From Methanobacterium aggregans (GTDB lineage Archaea; Methanobacteriota; Methanobacteria; Methanobacteriales; Methanobacteriaceae): DNA of 64,000 bases. The notes beneath the pieces are model-generated. The model had not been told where the DNA came from, searched no databases, and saw nothing but the letters and a program-made list of their open reading frames with translations. The DNA lies in assembly GCF_017874455.1 (NCBI RefSeq), contig NZ_JAGGLN010000005.1, positions 1 to 64,000 of the forward strand. Reading direction: 5' to 3'. The translations under genes were made by a program, and so were the position numbers. Positions 43,861 to 53,065 of this stretch are shown here, piece by piece; the stretch's first letter is position 1; every line of letters begins with the position of its first letter.

Positions 43861-44427
43861 ATGATAATACTCATTACAGGGACGCCAGGTACAGGTAAAA
43901 GCACAGTATCAAAGATTTTACATGAAAAACTTCTTTCAAAAAGTTTTCAAAGCATACTTATACCTGTAAACGATCTTATATATGAAAAACATCTCTACAA
44001 TGGAGTGGATGATGAGAAGGGTTACAAAGTAGTTGACATTGATGATCTGTGCAACGAACTTGGCCAGTTACTTGAAGATTCCCAGGATCCTCTGGATTCT
44101 AGGGTTTGGATCGTTGAGGGGCACCTGTCACATTACTTCCAAGATGCAGATTTTGTGGTGGTGCTTCGTGCAAAACCCCAGATTCTGAGGGAACGCCTTA
44201 AAACCCGAAACTGGAAAGATTCCAAGATAAAAGAAAATGCAGATGCAGAAGCTCTGGCAGTATGTACCTGTGAAGCTTACCAAATCCATGGTGAAAGGGT
44301 GAATGAAATAGATACAACAAACATCTCACCAGAAGAAACTGCAGAAATCATAATTGAAGTTATGAATGATAAAAAACATTTTCCTGCAGGGACTGTGGAT
44401 TTTATTCAGGATATCACCCTTGATTGA
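43861..44427 (+). CDS. AK6/Fap7-like adenylate kinase
   Basis: A 188-residue P-loop kinase with GTPGTGKST near residue 7, a short NMP-binding region, WIVEGHLSHYF near 94 and the lid-type RLKTRNWKDSKIKENADAEAL. These fit the AK6 (hCINAP/Fap7) group, where members act both as adenylate kinases and in small-subunit ribosome maturation. The proximity of the ribosomal operon 280 bp downstream supports a translation link. No clear ribosome binding site precedes the ATG. Confidence 0.85.
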   Translation: MIILITGTPGTGKSTVSKILHEKLLSKSFQSILIPVNDLIYEKHLYNGVDDEKGYKVVDIDDLCNELGQLLEDSQDPLDSRVWIVEGHLSHYFQDADFVVVLRAKPQILRERLKTRNWKDSKIKENADAEALAVCTCEAYQIHGERVNEIDTTNISPEETAEIIIEVMNDKKHFPAGTVDFIQDITLD

Positions 44428-44703
44428 ACTCAATTCAATCCCTGCAAATCTTATGACATATCCAATTTAGTTATGATTCAGATACTTCACATGATCATTT
44501 TGGATCATCTAGTTTTTCATCTAAAAACAGGATTTGACACAAAGGTTTTTAAATGGAAAAATCAATAGACTATAATATTATTCTTAAGTAAATTACATGA
44601 ATTATGGATGAAATCCTTTTAGATACACATTCAAAATTCAACCCCAATAACTTAAGATCTGTATTTCTATATTATCTGATATCTTGTAGGTTGAGGCTAA
44701 ACT

Positions 44704-45072
44704 TTGAGACGGGGAAGAAGACCAAAATGGATGCTTAAAATAGCAGAAGAAAGAATAAACATCCTATTTGAAAGGGCAGATGAAGAATTCGCCCAGCACC
44801 CTGAAAGATCCAACCGATACGTGCAGATGGCCAGAAACATTGCAAAAAAGTACAACATAAAGATACCAGCACTCTGGAAACGGAGGTTCTGCAAAGAATG
44901 TCAAAGCTTTCTTAAACCCGGTGAAAACTGCAGAGTAAGACTTTCAAATTCATGTGTTAACATCAGATGCCTTGAATGTGGGAATACAACAATAATACCC
45001 TATATAAATGAACAAAAAGATAGAAGGAGAATGAAAATTGAACATACCTCCAAAGAAGGAACTGATGAATAG
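44704..45072 (+). CDS. rnp4: Ribonuclease P protein component 4 (Rpp21)
   Basis: A 122-residue RNase P subunit. The N-terminal helices (MLKIAEERINILFERADEEFAQHPERSNRYVQMARNIAKKYN) and C-terminal zinc ribbon (FCKECQSFLKPGENC, CLECG) match archaeal Rpp21. It supports tRNA 5' maturation by the RNase P RNA. Start is TTG 44704, since the protein from there begins RRGRRPKWMLKIA as in relatives. First gene of the translation operon; it overlaps yhbY by 35 bp. Confidence 0.92.
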   Translation: MRRGRRPKWMLKIAEERINILFERADEEFAQHPERSNRYVQMARNIAKKYNIKIPALWKRRFCKECQSFLKPGENCRVRLSNSCVNIRCLECGNTTIIPYINEQKDRRRMKIEHTSKEGTDE

Positions 45073-45295
45073 ATCACTTTCAACAATCACCATAAGCATT
45101 GGAAAATCTGGACTAAATGAAAGCGTTATAGATGAAATAAAAAGACAGCTCAAAGCTCATGAAGTTATAAAGATTAGATTTGCAAAAGGTATATCCACAG
45201 AGAAACAAAACTTTATTACAGAGATCACTAGAAGATCAAAGTCTACACTTATTGATTTTAGAGGTAACGTTGCTGTATTATTCAAAAAAAAATAG
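45038..45295 (+). CDS. YhbY/CRM-domain RNA-binding protein
   Basis: An 85-residue CRM-domain protein: STITISIGKSGLNESVIDEIKRQLKAHEVIKIRFAK, then LIDFRGNVAVLFKK. Such proteins bind pre-50S or other RNA in ribosome assembly. TTG 45038 has AAGGAGA upstream and is preferred; ATG 45065 is a second option. The start lies inside the 3' end of rnp4, which indicates coupled translation. Confidence 0.88.
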   Translation: MNIPPKKELMNRSLSTITISIGKSGLNESVIDEIKRQLKAHEVIKIRFAKGISTEKQNFITEITRRSKSTLIDFRGNVAVLFKKK

Positions 45296-45313
45296 GTAAT
45301 TAGGAGGATAAAT

Positions 45314-45754
45314 ATGACCACAATTTACGATGTACCAGCCGACTCGCTCATCAGCGAAGTTGCAAACGAGTTAAGCGAAAACAAAAAAGTAAACCCACCA
45401 GAATGGACAAGTTTTGTTAAAACCGGTGTCCACAAAGAAAGGAGACCAGAAAGTCCAGATTGGTGGTATGTTAGATGCGCATCCATCCTTAGAAAAGTCT
45501 ACATGGATGGTCCTGTTGGAATAAACAGCCTCAGAACATACTACGGTGGTAAAAAAGACGAAGGAACCAGCCCTGAAAAATTCAAAAAAGGAAGCGGCGC
45601 CATAATAAGGGGAGCCTTACACCAGCTTGAAGATGCAGGTTTTGTTGCAAAAGCAGGTGATGAAGGAAGAATAGTAACTCCTGCAGGTAAATCTTTCCTT
45701 GACAAAGCATCCAACAAAATAATAAAAGACATTCCAGAACTTTCAAAATATTAA
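45314..45754 (+). CDS. rps19e: 30S ribosomal protein S19e
   Basis: A 146-residue S19e with the conserved PPEWTSFVKTGVHKERRPE..DWWYVRCASILRKVY and GGKKDEGTSPEKFKKGSGAIIRGALHQLE. Eukaryote/archaea-specific small-subunit protein. AGGAGG lies eight bases before the ATG. Third gene of the operon, after yhbY with an 18-bp gap. Confidence 0.97.
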   Translation: MTTIYDVPADSLISEVANELSENKKVNPPEWTSFVKTGVHKERRPESPDWWYVRCASILRKVYMDGPVGINSLRTYYGGKKDEGTSPEKFKKGSGAIIRGALHQLEDAGFVAKAGDEGRIVTPAGKSFLDKASNKIIKDIPELSKY

Positions 45755-45767
45755 CTGGGGATTTTAA

Positions 45768-46115
45768 ATGAGTGATATCGAGGAACTGCGACGTAAGAGG
45801 ATGCAACAGCTCCAGCAGCAGGCCTCACAGCAAGCTTCACAGCAGGCTGCTCAAGCTGAATCTCAGGAACGTATGAGGCAGGAGTTAGAAGCTCAGAAAA
45901 AACAGGCAATGATGCAGATCCTGACTCCAGAAGCCAGAAGCAGACTTGCAAATATACGCCTCACAAAACCAGAGTTCGTGGACCAGATAGAACTTCAGCT
46001 CATCCAGCTTGCACAAGTAGGGCGCATAAAGTCCAAGATAAGTGATGACGAGTTGAAGATACTCCTTACAAAACTCGCTGGTCAAAAGAGAGAGATGAAG
46101 ATTACGAGAAAATGA
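45768..46115 (+). CDS. PDCD5-family DNA-binding protein
   Basis: A 115-residue protein of the PDCD5/TFAR19 family: a Gln/Ala-rich N-terminal helix (RMQQLQQQASQQASQQAAQ), then LTPEARSRLANIRLTKPEFVDQIELQLIQLAQVGRI, which is the family core triple helix. The archaeal role is uncertain (nucleic acid or chaperonin contacts). Linked to S19e in many archaea. Its stop codon overlaps the next start (ATGA). Confidence 0.93.
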   Translation: MSDIEELRRKRMQQLQQQASQQASQQAAQAESQERMRQELEAQKKQAMMQILTPEARSRLANIRLTKPEFVDQIELQLIQLAQVGRIKSKISDDELKILLTKLAGQKREMKITRK

Positions 46116-46708
46116 ATGCATGCGTACTCTACAGCGGGGGAAAAGACAGTTCCCTCATGGCTGTGATACTTCAAAAACTGGGATACGAAGTTGAACTTGT
46201 AACAGTTAACTTTGGAACCTTCCAATCATGGAAAGCTGCAGCAGAATCAGCTTCAAATATAGGATTCAAACACAGGGTTCTTGAAGCTGATAGAAATGTA
46301 CTGGAATCTGCTGTTGATACCATAATTAAGGATGGTTTTCCCAACAACGGCATAAACCAGATACACCTTCACGCACTTGAATTAGCTTCTTCAAACTACC
46401 ATCTCATTGCAGATGGAACTAGACGTGATGATCGGGTTCCAAAACTCAACATCAACCAGATACAGAGCTTTGAAGACAGAAATCATGTTCAGTACATGAC
46501 TCTGGCAGGTTTCGGTCATAAAACGATAGAAGACCTTTCAGAAAGACTTTTCACAGTTAAAAAAGAGTTAACAAGCATGGAGAATAATTCTGATTATGAG
46601 ATTGAAATAAGGCACATGATAGGAGAACGTGAAGGAGAAGAAGCCGCATTTAACATATTCCCTGAACATGTGCAATCAAGAGTAATAGGATGGAGAGAAA
46701 ATGAGTAG
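46112..46708 (+). CDS. PP-loop ATPase (alpha-hydrolase superfamily)
   Basis: A 198-residue protein with the PP-loop ATP pyrophosphatase motif LYSGGKDSSL at residues 5-14 and a later DGTRRDDRVP. It resembles the asparagine-synthase-like/tRNA-thiolation ATPases that adenylate a substrate. Conserved archaeal genes of this type lie between pdcd5 and rpl39e. Its target is unknown, but an RNA or translation-linked adenylation is likely from context. It overlaps pdcd5 by 4 bp and rpl39e by 8 bp. Confidence 0.85.
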   Translation: MNACVLYSGGKDSSLMAVILQKLGYEVELVTVNFGTFQSWKAAAESASNIGFKHRVLEADRNVLESAVDTIIKDGFPNNGINQIHLHALELASSNYHLIADGTRRDDRVPKLNINQIQSFEDRNHVQYMTLAGFGHKTIEDLSERLFTVKKELTSMENNSDYEIEIRHMIGEREGEEAAFNIFPEHVQSRVIGWRENE

Positions 46709-46856
46709 AAACAAACCATTAGCTAAAAAATTAAGACTCGCAAAAGCAGGCAAACAGAACAGAAGAGTGCCTCTATGGGTCATGCTTAAAACATCAAGAA
46801 AAGTAAGGACTCATCCAAAAATGAGACAATGGAGAAGAAGTAAGGTTAAAGCATAG
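46701..46856 (+). CDS. rpl39e: 50S ribosomal protein L39e
   Basis: A 51-residue, highly basic protein starting MSRNKPLAKKLRLAKAGKQN and ending with MRQWRRSKVKA, the characteristic L39e sequence. It lines the exit tunnel. The ATG overlaps the end of the PP-loop gene and follows TGGAGAG. Too short for most gene finders. Confidence 0.95.
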   Translation: MSRNKPLAKKLRLAKAGKQNRRVPLWVMLKTSRKVRTHPKMRQWRRSKVKA

Positions 46857-46868
46857 GAGGATTAACCA

Positions 46869-47114
46869 ATGGAAAGAGTCTACGTTATCCCATTAAGGGA
46901 TGTGAAAAAAGTACCAAGGACCATAAGGTCCCCACGTGCAATAAGATACATTAAAACATTCTTAGAAAAACACATGAAATCTGATGACATAAAATTAGAT
47001 TCCTCTGTCAACGAAAAAATTTGGGAAAGGGGGATCCAGAAAATACCTCCACGGATAAAGGTCAAAGCAACAAAAGAAGAGGACGGTTCTGTGTCAGTCA
47101 CCCTAGCTGAATAG
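46869..47114 (+). CDS. rpl31e: 50S ribosomal protein L31e
   Basis: An 81-residue L31e: VYVIPLRDVKKVPRTIRSPRAIRYIKTFLEKHMK, and a C-terminal PPRIKVKATKEEDGSVSVTLAE. It sits near the tunnel exit next to L39e's outlet. AGGAGG, placed at the end of rpl39e, lies eight bases before the ATG. Confidence 0.96.
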   Translation: MERVYVIPLRDVKKVPRTIRSPRAIRYIKTFLEKHMKSDDIKLDSSVNEKIWERGIQKIPPRIKVKATKEEDGSVSVTLAE

Positions 47115-47124
47115 GTGTGGGCTT

Positions 47125-47799
47125 ATGATAAGAAGAATCAACATGGGCGGAAGCCCAAACCTCGGAGTTGCATTATCCGTAACAGATAAAGTTGTAATAG
47201 CTCCCCAGAACATTCAAGATGGAATGGTGGACCTCATAATGGAGTGTTTAGATGTTCCAGTTATTAAAACTCCAGTGAGTGGGAGCAACCTTCCAGGGGC
47301 ATTAACCTGCGGTAACTCAAATGGATTCATAGTTTCGAAGTATGCATTCGACAGTGAAATAGAAGCAATAAAAGCATCTGGAGTTGAAGTTGAAAGGATA
47401 CCTGACAGACTCACAGCAGTTGGTAACATAGTCCTTGCAAACGATTTCGGAGCACTTGTAAATCCATTACTATCTGATAAATCAGTTAAGTTAATTGCAG
47501 ATGTCCTTGATGTTGAAGTTCAAAGGGGAACTATAGCAAACTTTAAGATCACAGGATCTGTTGCAGCTGCAACAAACAAAGGAGCTTTAGTACATCCTTC
47601 CACAACTCAAGAAGAAATGGAAGTAATTGAAAAGGTATTAAACGTTCCTGCAGATGTTGGAACCGTAAACAGTGGAACACGACTTGTTGGAGCATGTACA
47701 GCTGCAAATTCCAATGGTGTTATTGTTGGTCTCAACACAACAGGTCCAGAACTTGCAAGAATAGAAGAAGCATTCGGTTTTCTTGAGGGATACTTATGA
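47125..47799 (+). CDS. eif6: Translation initiation factor 6
   Basis: A 224-residue aIF6 with five-fold pseudo-symmetric repeats: GSPNLGVALSVTDKVVI, KTPVSGSNLPGALTCGNSNGFIV, GALVNPLLSD, GTIANFKITGSVAAATNKGALV, RLVGACTAANSNGVIVG. It binds the large subunit and blocks joining with the small subunit. It starts 10 bp after rpl31e, with GGTGTGGGC just upstream. Its stop overlaps rpl18a. Confidence 0.97.
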   Translation: MIRRINMGGSPNLGVALSVTDKVVIAPQNIQDGMVDLIMECLDVPVIKTPVSGSNLPGALTCGNSNGFIVSKYAFDSEIEAIKASGVEVERIPDRLTAVGNIVLANDFGALVNPLLSDKSVKLIADVLDVEVQRGTIANFKITGSVAAATNKGALVHPSTTQEEMEVIEKVLNVPADVGTVNSGTRLVGACTAANSNGVIVGLNTTGPELARIEEAFGFLEGYL

Positions 47800-48026
47800 A
47801 GACAAAAATATTTAGAATTCAGGGAAAATTCATGATGGGCAACAACTTAAAACCTTTCACAAGGGAGTTAAAAGCCATAAGTGAAGATGACATACGCGAA
47901 AAGATATACTCAGAATTTGGAAGCAAACACAGGATAAACAGGAAAAAAATATTCATAGATAAAATAGCTGAAATCACAGAAGAAGAAGCTATAGACCCTT
48001 TGATAAAAGATTTATCCCGTGAGTGA
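47796..48026 (+). CDS. rplX: 50S ribosomal protein L18a (LX)
   Basis: A 76-residue LX/L18ae protein: KIFRIQGKFMMGNNLKPFTRELKAISEDDIREKIYSEFGSKHRINRKKIFIDKIAEI, matching the archaeal large-subunit protein. The ATG overlaps the eif6 stop by 4 bp (ATGA). Confidence 0.94.
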   Translation: MKTKIFRIQGKFMMGNNLKPFTRELKAISEDDIREKIYSEFGSKHRINRKKIFIDKIAEITEEEAIDPLIKDLSRE

Positions 48027-48031
48027 TCCAC

Positions 48032-48460
48032 ATGGAAGATAAACAAAGGCTTCAAGCGTTAGTAGATGAGCTCAACATGTATCAGAGTCAGGCAGAGCTC
48101 TTACAACAACAAATTGAAGGCTTAAAAGCTACAATAACAGATATCACAATAGCAAAAGATACATTAAAAGCTATAAATGGTAAAGATGACACTGAAACAA
48201 TGGTACCGATAGGTGCAGGTTCCTTTGTCATGACTGAACTTAAAAATACTGATGAAGTTGTTGTAAGTCTTGGAGCTGGCGTTGCTGTTAAAAAGAAGAT
48301 AGCTGACGCAGAAGAAACCCTTGAAGACCAGAAGAAGGAACTTGAAGGAGTCATGCAGAAGATGAATTCAGACCTTCAGAAGATCACAGAGTACATAATG
48401 AAGAAGAGTCCAGAGGCTGAAGCCCTGCTCCAGAAAGTTGAAGGCCAAGTAGGGGTGTGA
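48032..48460 (+). CDS. pfdA: Prefoldin subunit alpha
   Basis: A 142-residue prefoldin alpha: two long coiled-coil helices (residues 2-45 and about 90-140) around a central beta hairpin region with MVPIGAGSFVMTEL and VVVSLGAGVAVKK. It holds nascent proteins and hands them to the thermosome. ATG 48032 is preferred to GTG 48023, which overlaps the rpl18a stop codon; GTGA precedes ATG. Confidence 0.94.
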   Translation: MEDKQRLQALVDELNMYQSQAELLQQQIEGLKATITDITIAKDTLKAINGKDDTETMVPIGAGSFVMTELKNTDEVVVSLGAGVAVKKKIADAEETLEDQKKELEGVMQKMNSDLQKITEYIMKKSPEAEALLQKVEGQVGV

Positions 48461-48467
48461 ACACCAC

Positions 48468-49757
48468 TTGTTTGAATCACTTAAAAAGAAGCTTTCAGGT
48501 ACAGTAGGAAAGATCTCAGATAAATTTGCAGAAGAAGAGATTCCTGAAGATGGAATAGAAGAGAAGGTTGAAGCTAAAAGTGAAGCTTCAAGAACTACAG
48601 AGTCTTCTGTAACTGGTTCTGAGGTTCCTTCTGAAGAAAGTTCTTTATTAAATGAAGAAAAAACTTCTACAGAAGAAAAGTCTGCAGAATCTGAGGAAAA
48701 AACCCCCAAAAAATCAGGTTTAATGGGATTTTTAAGGGGTAAAAGTTCTTCTGAAGAAAAAGATGAAACAGTTAGTGAATCTACTGAATCTCAAGTTTCA
48801 TCTGAAACTGATACTTCAAAGTTTGATTCAACATCCTCTGAAACTCATGATAAAGTAACTGAAGAAACGGAAGATAAGTCAGGCATACTCTCATTCGTAA
48901 GCCACAAAACCATTTCAGAAAAGGATATAGATGATATACTATTCGAACTTGAAATGGCCCTTCTTGAAGGGGATGTGGCTCTTGAAGTTGCAGAAACAAT
49001 TGTGAACTCCGTTAAAGAAAATCTGGTGGGTCGCAAGATCCGGAGAAGAAATGATGTGGCAGATTTCACAAAAGAAGCTCTTAAAACTGCTATTTCTGAG
49101 ATTTTAGATGTTGAAAGTCAGGATATAAACGAACTTCTTGGTAAGAGTCGTGAAACTGGTGAACCACTTAAACTAATGTTTGTGGGAATCAATGGAACCG
49201 GTAAAACCACAACCATAGCCAAAATTGCAACACACTTCATTGAAAAGGGTTACACTCCAGTTATAGCAGCTGCCGACACTTTCAGAGCAGGTGCCATTGA
49301 GCAGATAACTCACCATGCCGATAAAATTGGTGTTAAAATCATAAAACACCAGAAGGGTGCAGATCCCGCTGCAGTTGCCTTTGATGCAGTTGCACATGCA
49401 CGTGCAAAGGGAAAAGAAATGGTTCTTGTAGATACAGCAGGGCGTATGCAGACCAACACCAATCTCATGGATGAGATGAAGAAGATAAAACGGGTTATAA
49501 AACCTGATATGATCATATTCGTGGGTGATGCACTGACAGGAAATGATGCAGTGGAACAGGCACGAAAATTTGATGAAGCAGTTGGAGTTAATGGAATAAT
49601 TCTCACCAAAGCAGATGCAGATGCTAAAGGTGGTGCAGCACTTTCCATAGGATATGTTATCCATAAACCAATACTATTTTTAGGTTTAGGCCAGAGTTAT
49701 GGTGATATAATGGAGTTCAAACCTGAATGGATGGTTGAACAGATCTTCGGTGAGTAA
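48468..49757 (+). CDS. ftsY: Signal recognition particle receptor FtsY
   Basis: A 429-residue SRP receptor. Residues 1-130 are an acidic, Ser/Glu-rich A domain that contacts the membrane or translocon. The NG domain follows, with GTPase motifs GINGTGKTTT near residue 237, DTFRAGAIEQ, DTAGRMQTN and TKADADAKGG. Ends with the amphipathic FKPEWMVEQIFGE. Start is TTG 48468 with AGGGGTG upstream. Last gene of the translation operon. Confidence 0.96.
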   Translation: MFESLKKKLSGTVGKISDKFAEEEIPEDGIEEKVEAKSEASRTTESSVTGSEVPSEESSLLNEEKTSTEEKSAESEEKTPKKSGLMGFLRGKSSSEEKDETVSESTESQVSSETDTSKFDSTSSETHDKVTEETEDKSGILSFVSHKTISEKDIDDILFELEMALLEGDVALEVAETIVNSVKENLVGRKIRRRNDVADFTKEALKTAISEILDVESQDINELLGKSRETGEPLKLMFVGINGTGKTTTIAKIATHFIEKGYTPVIAAADTFRAGAIEQITHHADKIGVKIIKHQKGADPAAVAFDAVAHARAKGKEMVLVDTAGRMQTNTNLMDEMKKIKRVIKPDMIIFVGDALTGNDAVEQARKFDEAVGVNGIILTKADADAKGGAALSIGYVIHKPILFLGLGQSYGDIMEFKPEWMVEQIFGE

Positions 49758-49992
49758 CACCCTTAAATTCACCTTCAATTAACCTTCACCAAATCATTTT
49801 TATAATAACTCTTAAATCATTTAACTTTTAATTTTAATCGAATTATCACGTTCATTTTTTTAATTCACACATTTTTATGAACTCTATAACTATAAAATAT
49901 TCTAATTGAACATCTCTCCCCTTAAATCAGGGCCCAATCCCTTCTACATATTAATTTACCCATGGAAAGTGTTATTAAAGATGGTGTTTAAC

Positions 49993-51678
49993 ATGGAATT
50001 GGGGGTGCAATACTTGGAAGACAGGATCATGTCTCAAGGGTATGTTGAAAGGTATGGATTAAATTTTTTTTGTGATGAAAATAATTTTAGGTCCATTTAC
50101 CGTTCAGGATTACTGGATTTTATGGACAGTGCAGTTATTTACATTGATAAGAACTTCTTTATAACCTACTGGAACCTTGCAGCGGAGAAACTGTATGGAT
50201 GGGCAGCTGAAGAGGTTGAAGGTAAGAATATGGATATCTTGTTCTGCAATCAATTCGATGCAGAAAAGAAGAAGAAGTTTATGAATAAAATGCTTAAAAA
50301 TGGGAGATTTGATTTTAAGATCACCCATAAAACCAGGGATGGAAATGTTATAATTATAAATTCCAGAATAATTCCAATCAAATGTATGGAAACCATTAGA
50401 GGTTACTTGGTTATTAACAATCCCCTAGGTCTTGATGATTTTAGGGCGGATATTAAGAAAAATTACAACATTGTAAAAACTATTTTTGAAAACACCACAG
50501 ATTCAATTTACCTCAAGGATCTCAATGGCCATTACATCATGATCAACAAGGCAGGATCAGCTGTATTTGGCAAAAAACCAGAAGAAGTAATAGGATTAGG
50601 TGACAGACAACTTTTTCCTGATACGGAGGCAGAGGCAATTATTAAATGTGACAAGGAGCTCATGGAAGGTGGGGAAACCCGAACCTTTGAAGAAACTGTT
50701 CATTCCATTGGAACTCCAAAAACTTATCTTTCAACTAAGGGGCCCTACAGAGATTCAAAGGGTAATATAAAGGGTTTATTTGGAATATCAAGAGATATAA
50801 CTCCTATTAAAGAAGCAGAAGAAAACATGGCATACAAAGCATTGATGCTCAGCCAGGTGAACGATGCAGTGGTCATGGTTGACAATGAAAAGTGTATAAC
50901 TTACTGGAATAAAGGTGCAGAACTTATATACGGCCTAAAATCTGGGGAAGTAATGGGAAAACCTCGTGAAGATATATATAAATGGTCCACCAGTGAATCT
51001 GAACGATCTGCCTACCAAAAATTGGAAAAAAATGGTTACTGGCATGGTGAGAATGCTCATGTCCGATGGGATGGTAAGAAGATTCATGCTGAAACAACCC
51101 TAAGCACCATAAAAAATGAGAACAATGAAAAAATAGGTATTCTTGCAGTGATAAGGGATGTTACAGAAAGGAAGTACCTAGAGAAGAAATTAACTGAAAG
51201 TGAGGAAAGGTACAGAATAATGGTTGAAAAAGCCAAATCTGGAGTTTTACTCATTGGATCAAGGGGCCATATAAAATATATCAATAAAAAAATGGCTGAA
51301 ATGTTAGGTTTCAAGGCTCAAGAAGTGTTCAATCGGAATATATTTGAATTAATTGATGATAAAACCCTCAGAACCTTTAGAAATCATTTTAAACTGGATA
51401 AGGGAAATCCATTTGAGGTGAAATTCACAAGGAAGGATGGTTCGTATCTATGGGCTCTGGTTTCTACTAAAACCCTTTTTAAGGATAACAATGAATATAT
51501 GGGTTCCATTTTAATCTTGAATGATATAACGGCCCGTAGAGATGTGGAAAAATCACTGATGAATGCAATGCTTGAAAAGGATAGAAATTTCAAGTTAATA
51601 GTTGGTAACATGGCTGAAGCATTGAAGCTTTTAATGAAACAGGAGTACTCTGAGGACTACGATAGGGAGTACACATGA
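49993..51678 (+). CDS. Multi-PAS sensor protein without output domain
   Basis: A soluble protein of 561 residues with four PAS domains in series. PAS1 (about residues 40-145) has AVIYIDKNFFITYWNLAAEKLYGW; PAS2 (about 157-275) has YLKDLNGHYIMINKAG and ends SRDITPIKEAE; PAS3 (about 278-400) has VDNEKCITYWNKGAELIYG; PAS4 (about 400-520) ends LNDITARRDVEK. No histidine kinase, GGDEF or HTH region follows. It must signal through another protein. GGTG lies eight bases before ATG 49993; ATG 49981 and TTG 49906 are alternatives. A TATA-like CTATAAAATATT lies at 49890-49901. Confidence 0.85.
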   Translation: MELGVQYLEDRIMSQGYVERYGLNFFCDENNFRSIYRSGLLDFMDSAVIYIDKNFFITYWNLAAEKLYGWAAEEVEGKNMDILFCNQFDAEKKKKFMNKMLKNGRFDFKITHKTRDGNVIIINSRIIPIKCMETIRGYLVINNPLGLDDFRADIKKNYNIVKTIFENTTDSIYLKDLNGHYIMINKAGSAVFGKKPEEVIGLGDRQLFPDTEAEAIIKCDKELMEGGETRTFEETVHSIGTPKTYLSTKGPYRDSKGNIKGLFGISRDITPIKEAEENMAYKALMLSQVNDAVVMVDNEKCITYWNKGAELIYGLKSGEVMGKPREDIYKWSTSESERSAYQKLEKNGYWHGENAHVRWDGKKIHAETTLSTIKNENNEKIGILAVIRDVTERKYLEKKLTESEERYRIMVEKAKSGVLLIGSRGHIKYINKKMAEMLGFKAQEVFNRNIFELIDDKTLRTFRNHFKLDKGNPFEVKFTRKDGSYLWALVSTKTLFKDNNEYMGSILILNDITARRDVEKSLMNAMLEKDRNFKLIVGNMAEALKLLMKQEYSEDYDREYT

Positions 51679-51699
51679 GGTATGTGAAGTTACAAAGTC

Positions 51700-52380
51700 C
51701 TACTTCACCCCACCAAACACAGCAAATCCATACCACTTCCAGACAACATCCACGTGTTCAAATCCAGATTCCTGAATCCAGCGCATATGTTCCGCAATGG
51801 TTGCAGGAAAATCCTCAGCTTCATGTTTTGGCAGCCATTTATCCACAACCTCATCTTCACTGAGGCTTTCCAGCATGTGTTCCGTCCATTTACTGTTGTT
51901 TAAGTCCTCAAGATATTCATTTGCACCCAGAACAGTGTCTGCATTGTAGAAAACTCCTTCATCCTTCAGGCAGTCATGGATCTTGCGATAGATCTCCTGT
52001 TTTTCACCTTCAGATGACAGGTGGTGCAGGGCCAGGGAGGAAACCACAACGTCATATTCAGCTCCAAATTCGATTTCACGGAAATCTCCGGTGTAATACT
52101 GAATATCACCATAATTTGAGAGTTTGTGCTGTGCCATTTTAATCATGCCCTCTGCAAGATCAACACAGCTTATCCCAGCATTTGGAAATCTTTCCTTAAC
52201 TGCCCTTGAAATATTACCTGTGCCACAGCCAAGATCAAGAACCTTAATTGGTTTGGAACTTTTGAAGGGAAGTGCTGATATCATGAAACCTATCATATCG
52301 TTGTAGAATGGTATGAGTTTGAGTATGGTACTATCAAATTCTTCAGATTCTTCTTCGAAGTGTTCCTTAACATCATCCAT
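51700..52380 (-). CDS. Class I SAM-dependent methyltransferase
   Basis: A 226-residue Rossmann methyltransferase: motif I VLDLGCGTGNISRAV near residue 48, motif II CVDLAEGMIKMA, motif IV VVVSSLALHHL. The substrate-binding C terminus is aromatic and acidic (MRWIQESGFEHVDVVWKWYG). It resembles small-molecule methyltransferases of the methyltransf_25 group. Target unknown. It is convergent with the PAS protein gene (21-bp gap). Confidence 0.87.
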   Translation of the reverse strand: MDDVKEHFEEESEEFDSTILKLIPFYNDMIGFMISALPFKSSKPIKVLDLGCGTGNISRAVKERFPNAGISCVDLAEGMIKMAQHKLSNYGDIQYYTGDFREIEFGAEYDVVVSSLALHHLSSEGEKQEIYRKIHDCLKDEGVFYNADTVLGANEYLEDLNNSKWTEHMLESLSEDEVVDKWLPKHEAEDFPATIAEHMRWIQESGFEHVDVVWKWYGFAVFGGVK

Positions 52381-52606
52381 TTTTTCTAGCCTCCATTGAA
52401 AATTTCAGTTTAAAATTTTTATTTAAATCCCAGTTCATTTGTTGTTCAATTTGAACCACTTTCAATTTAAATTTTCAAATTTACATATACTACTTCAACT
52501 TCAGAATTAATAATAATGTGTTTAAAAAACTGCAGGAATCAAAAGATCAATATCAAAAAAATATCAATTTGATGGAGTTAATAATAATTATAGAGAGGTA
52601 AATGAA

Positions 52607-53065
52607 ATGTTAGGTGAAAAAGAACTTATAAAATTGTTTCCAGATTTCAAAGAACTTGTACAGCCCTCAGGGATCGATCTGAGGCTTGATGAGGTTTTCA
52701 GGCAGACAGGGCCTGCTTCACTCATTGACAACCAGAAGGATCTGCCTGAGCTTGAAAAGCTCGAACCCCCAATTTACACATTAAAAGCTAAAACAGCATA
52801 TCTTGCAACAATCGATCGTAAAATAAAAATTCCAAAGGGATGTTCAATGCTTTACCTGCCAAGATCCACCCTTCTGCGTTCATTCGTGTCTGTTCACACT
52901 GCAGTTGGTGATCCTGGGTTCTATGGAACCCTCCAGTTCATGTTATACAACTACGGAGAATTTGACTACACCCTAAAACAGGGCGAGAGAATAGCTCAGG
53001 GCGTGGTTTTTGATGTCACAGGATCCGGTGAGTACAACGGAAGTTACCAGGAAAAAGAAGACTGA
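52607..53065 (+). CDS. dUTPase/dCTP deaminase family protein
   Basis: A 152-residue member of the trimeric dUTPase/Dcd family: SGIDLRLDEVF near residue 23, PRSTLLRSFVSVHTAVGDPGFYG near 85, GERIAQGVVFDV near 125. The signature order matches dUTPase motifs I to IV. It lacks the C-terminal Gly/Arg-rich arm of classical dUTPase, so it is a short archaeal dUTPase or dCTP deaminase-like protein. It prevents uracil incorporation into DNA. Confidence 0.85.
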   Translation: MLGEKELIKLFPDFKELVQPSGIDLRLDEVFRQTGPASLIDNQKDLPELEKLEPPIYTLKAKTAYLATIDRKIKIPKGCSMLYLPRSTLLRSFVSVHTAVGDPGFYGTLQFMLYNYGEFDYTLKQGERIAQGVVFDVTGSGEYNGSYQEKED

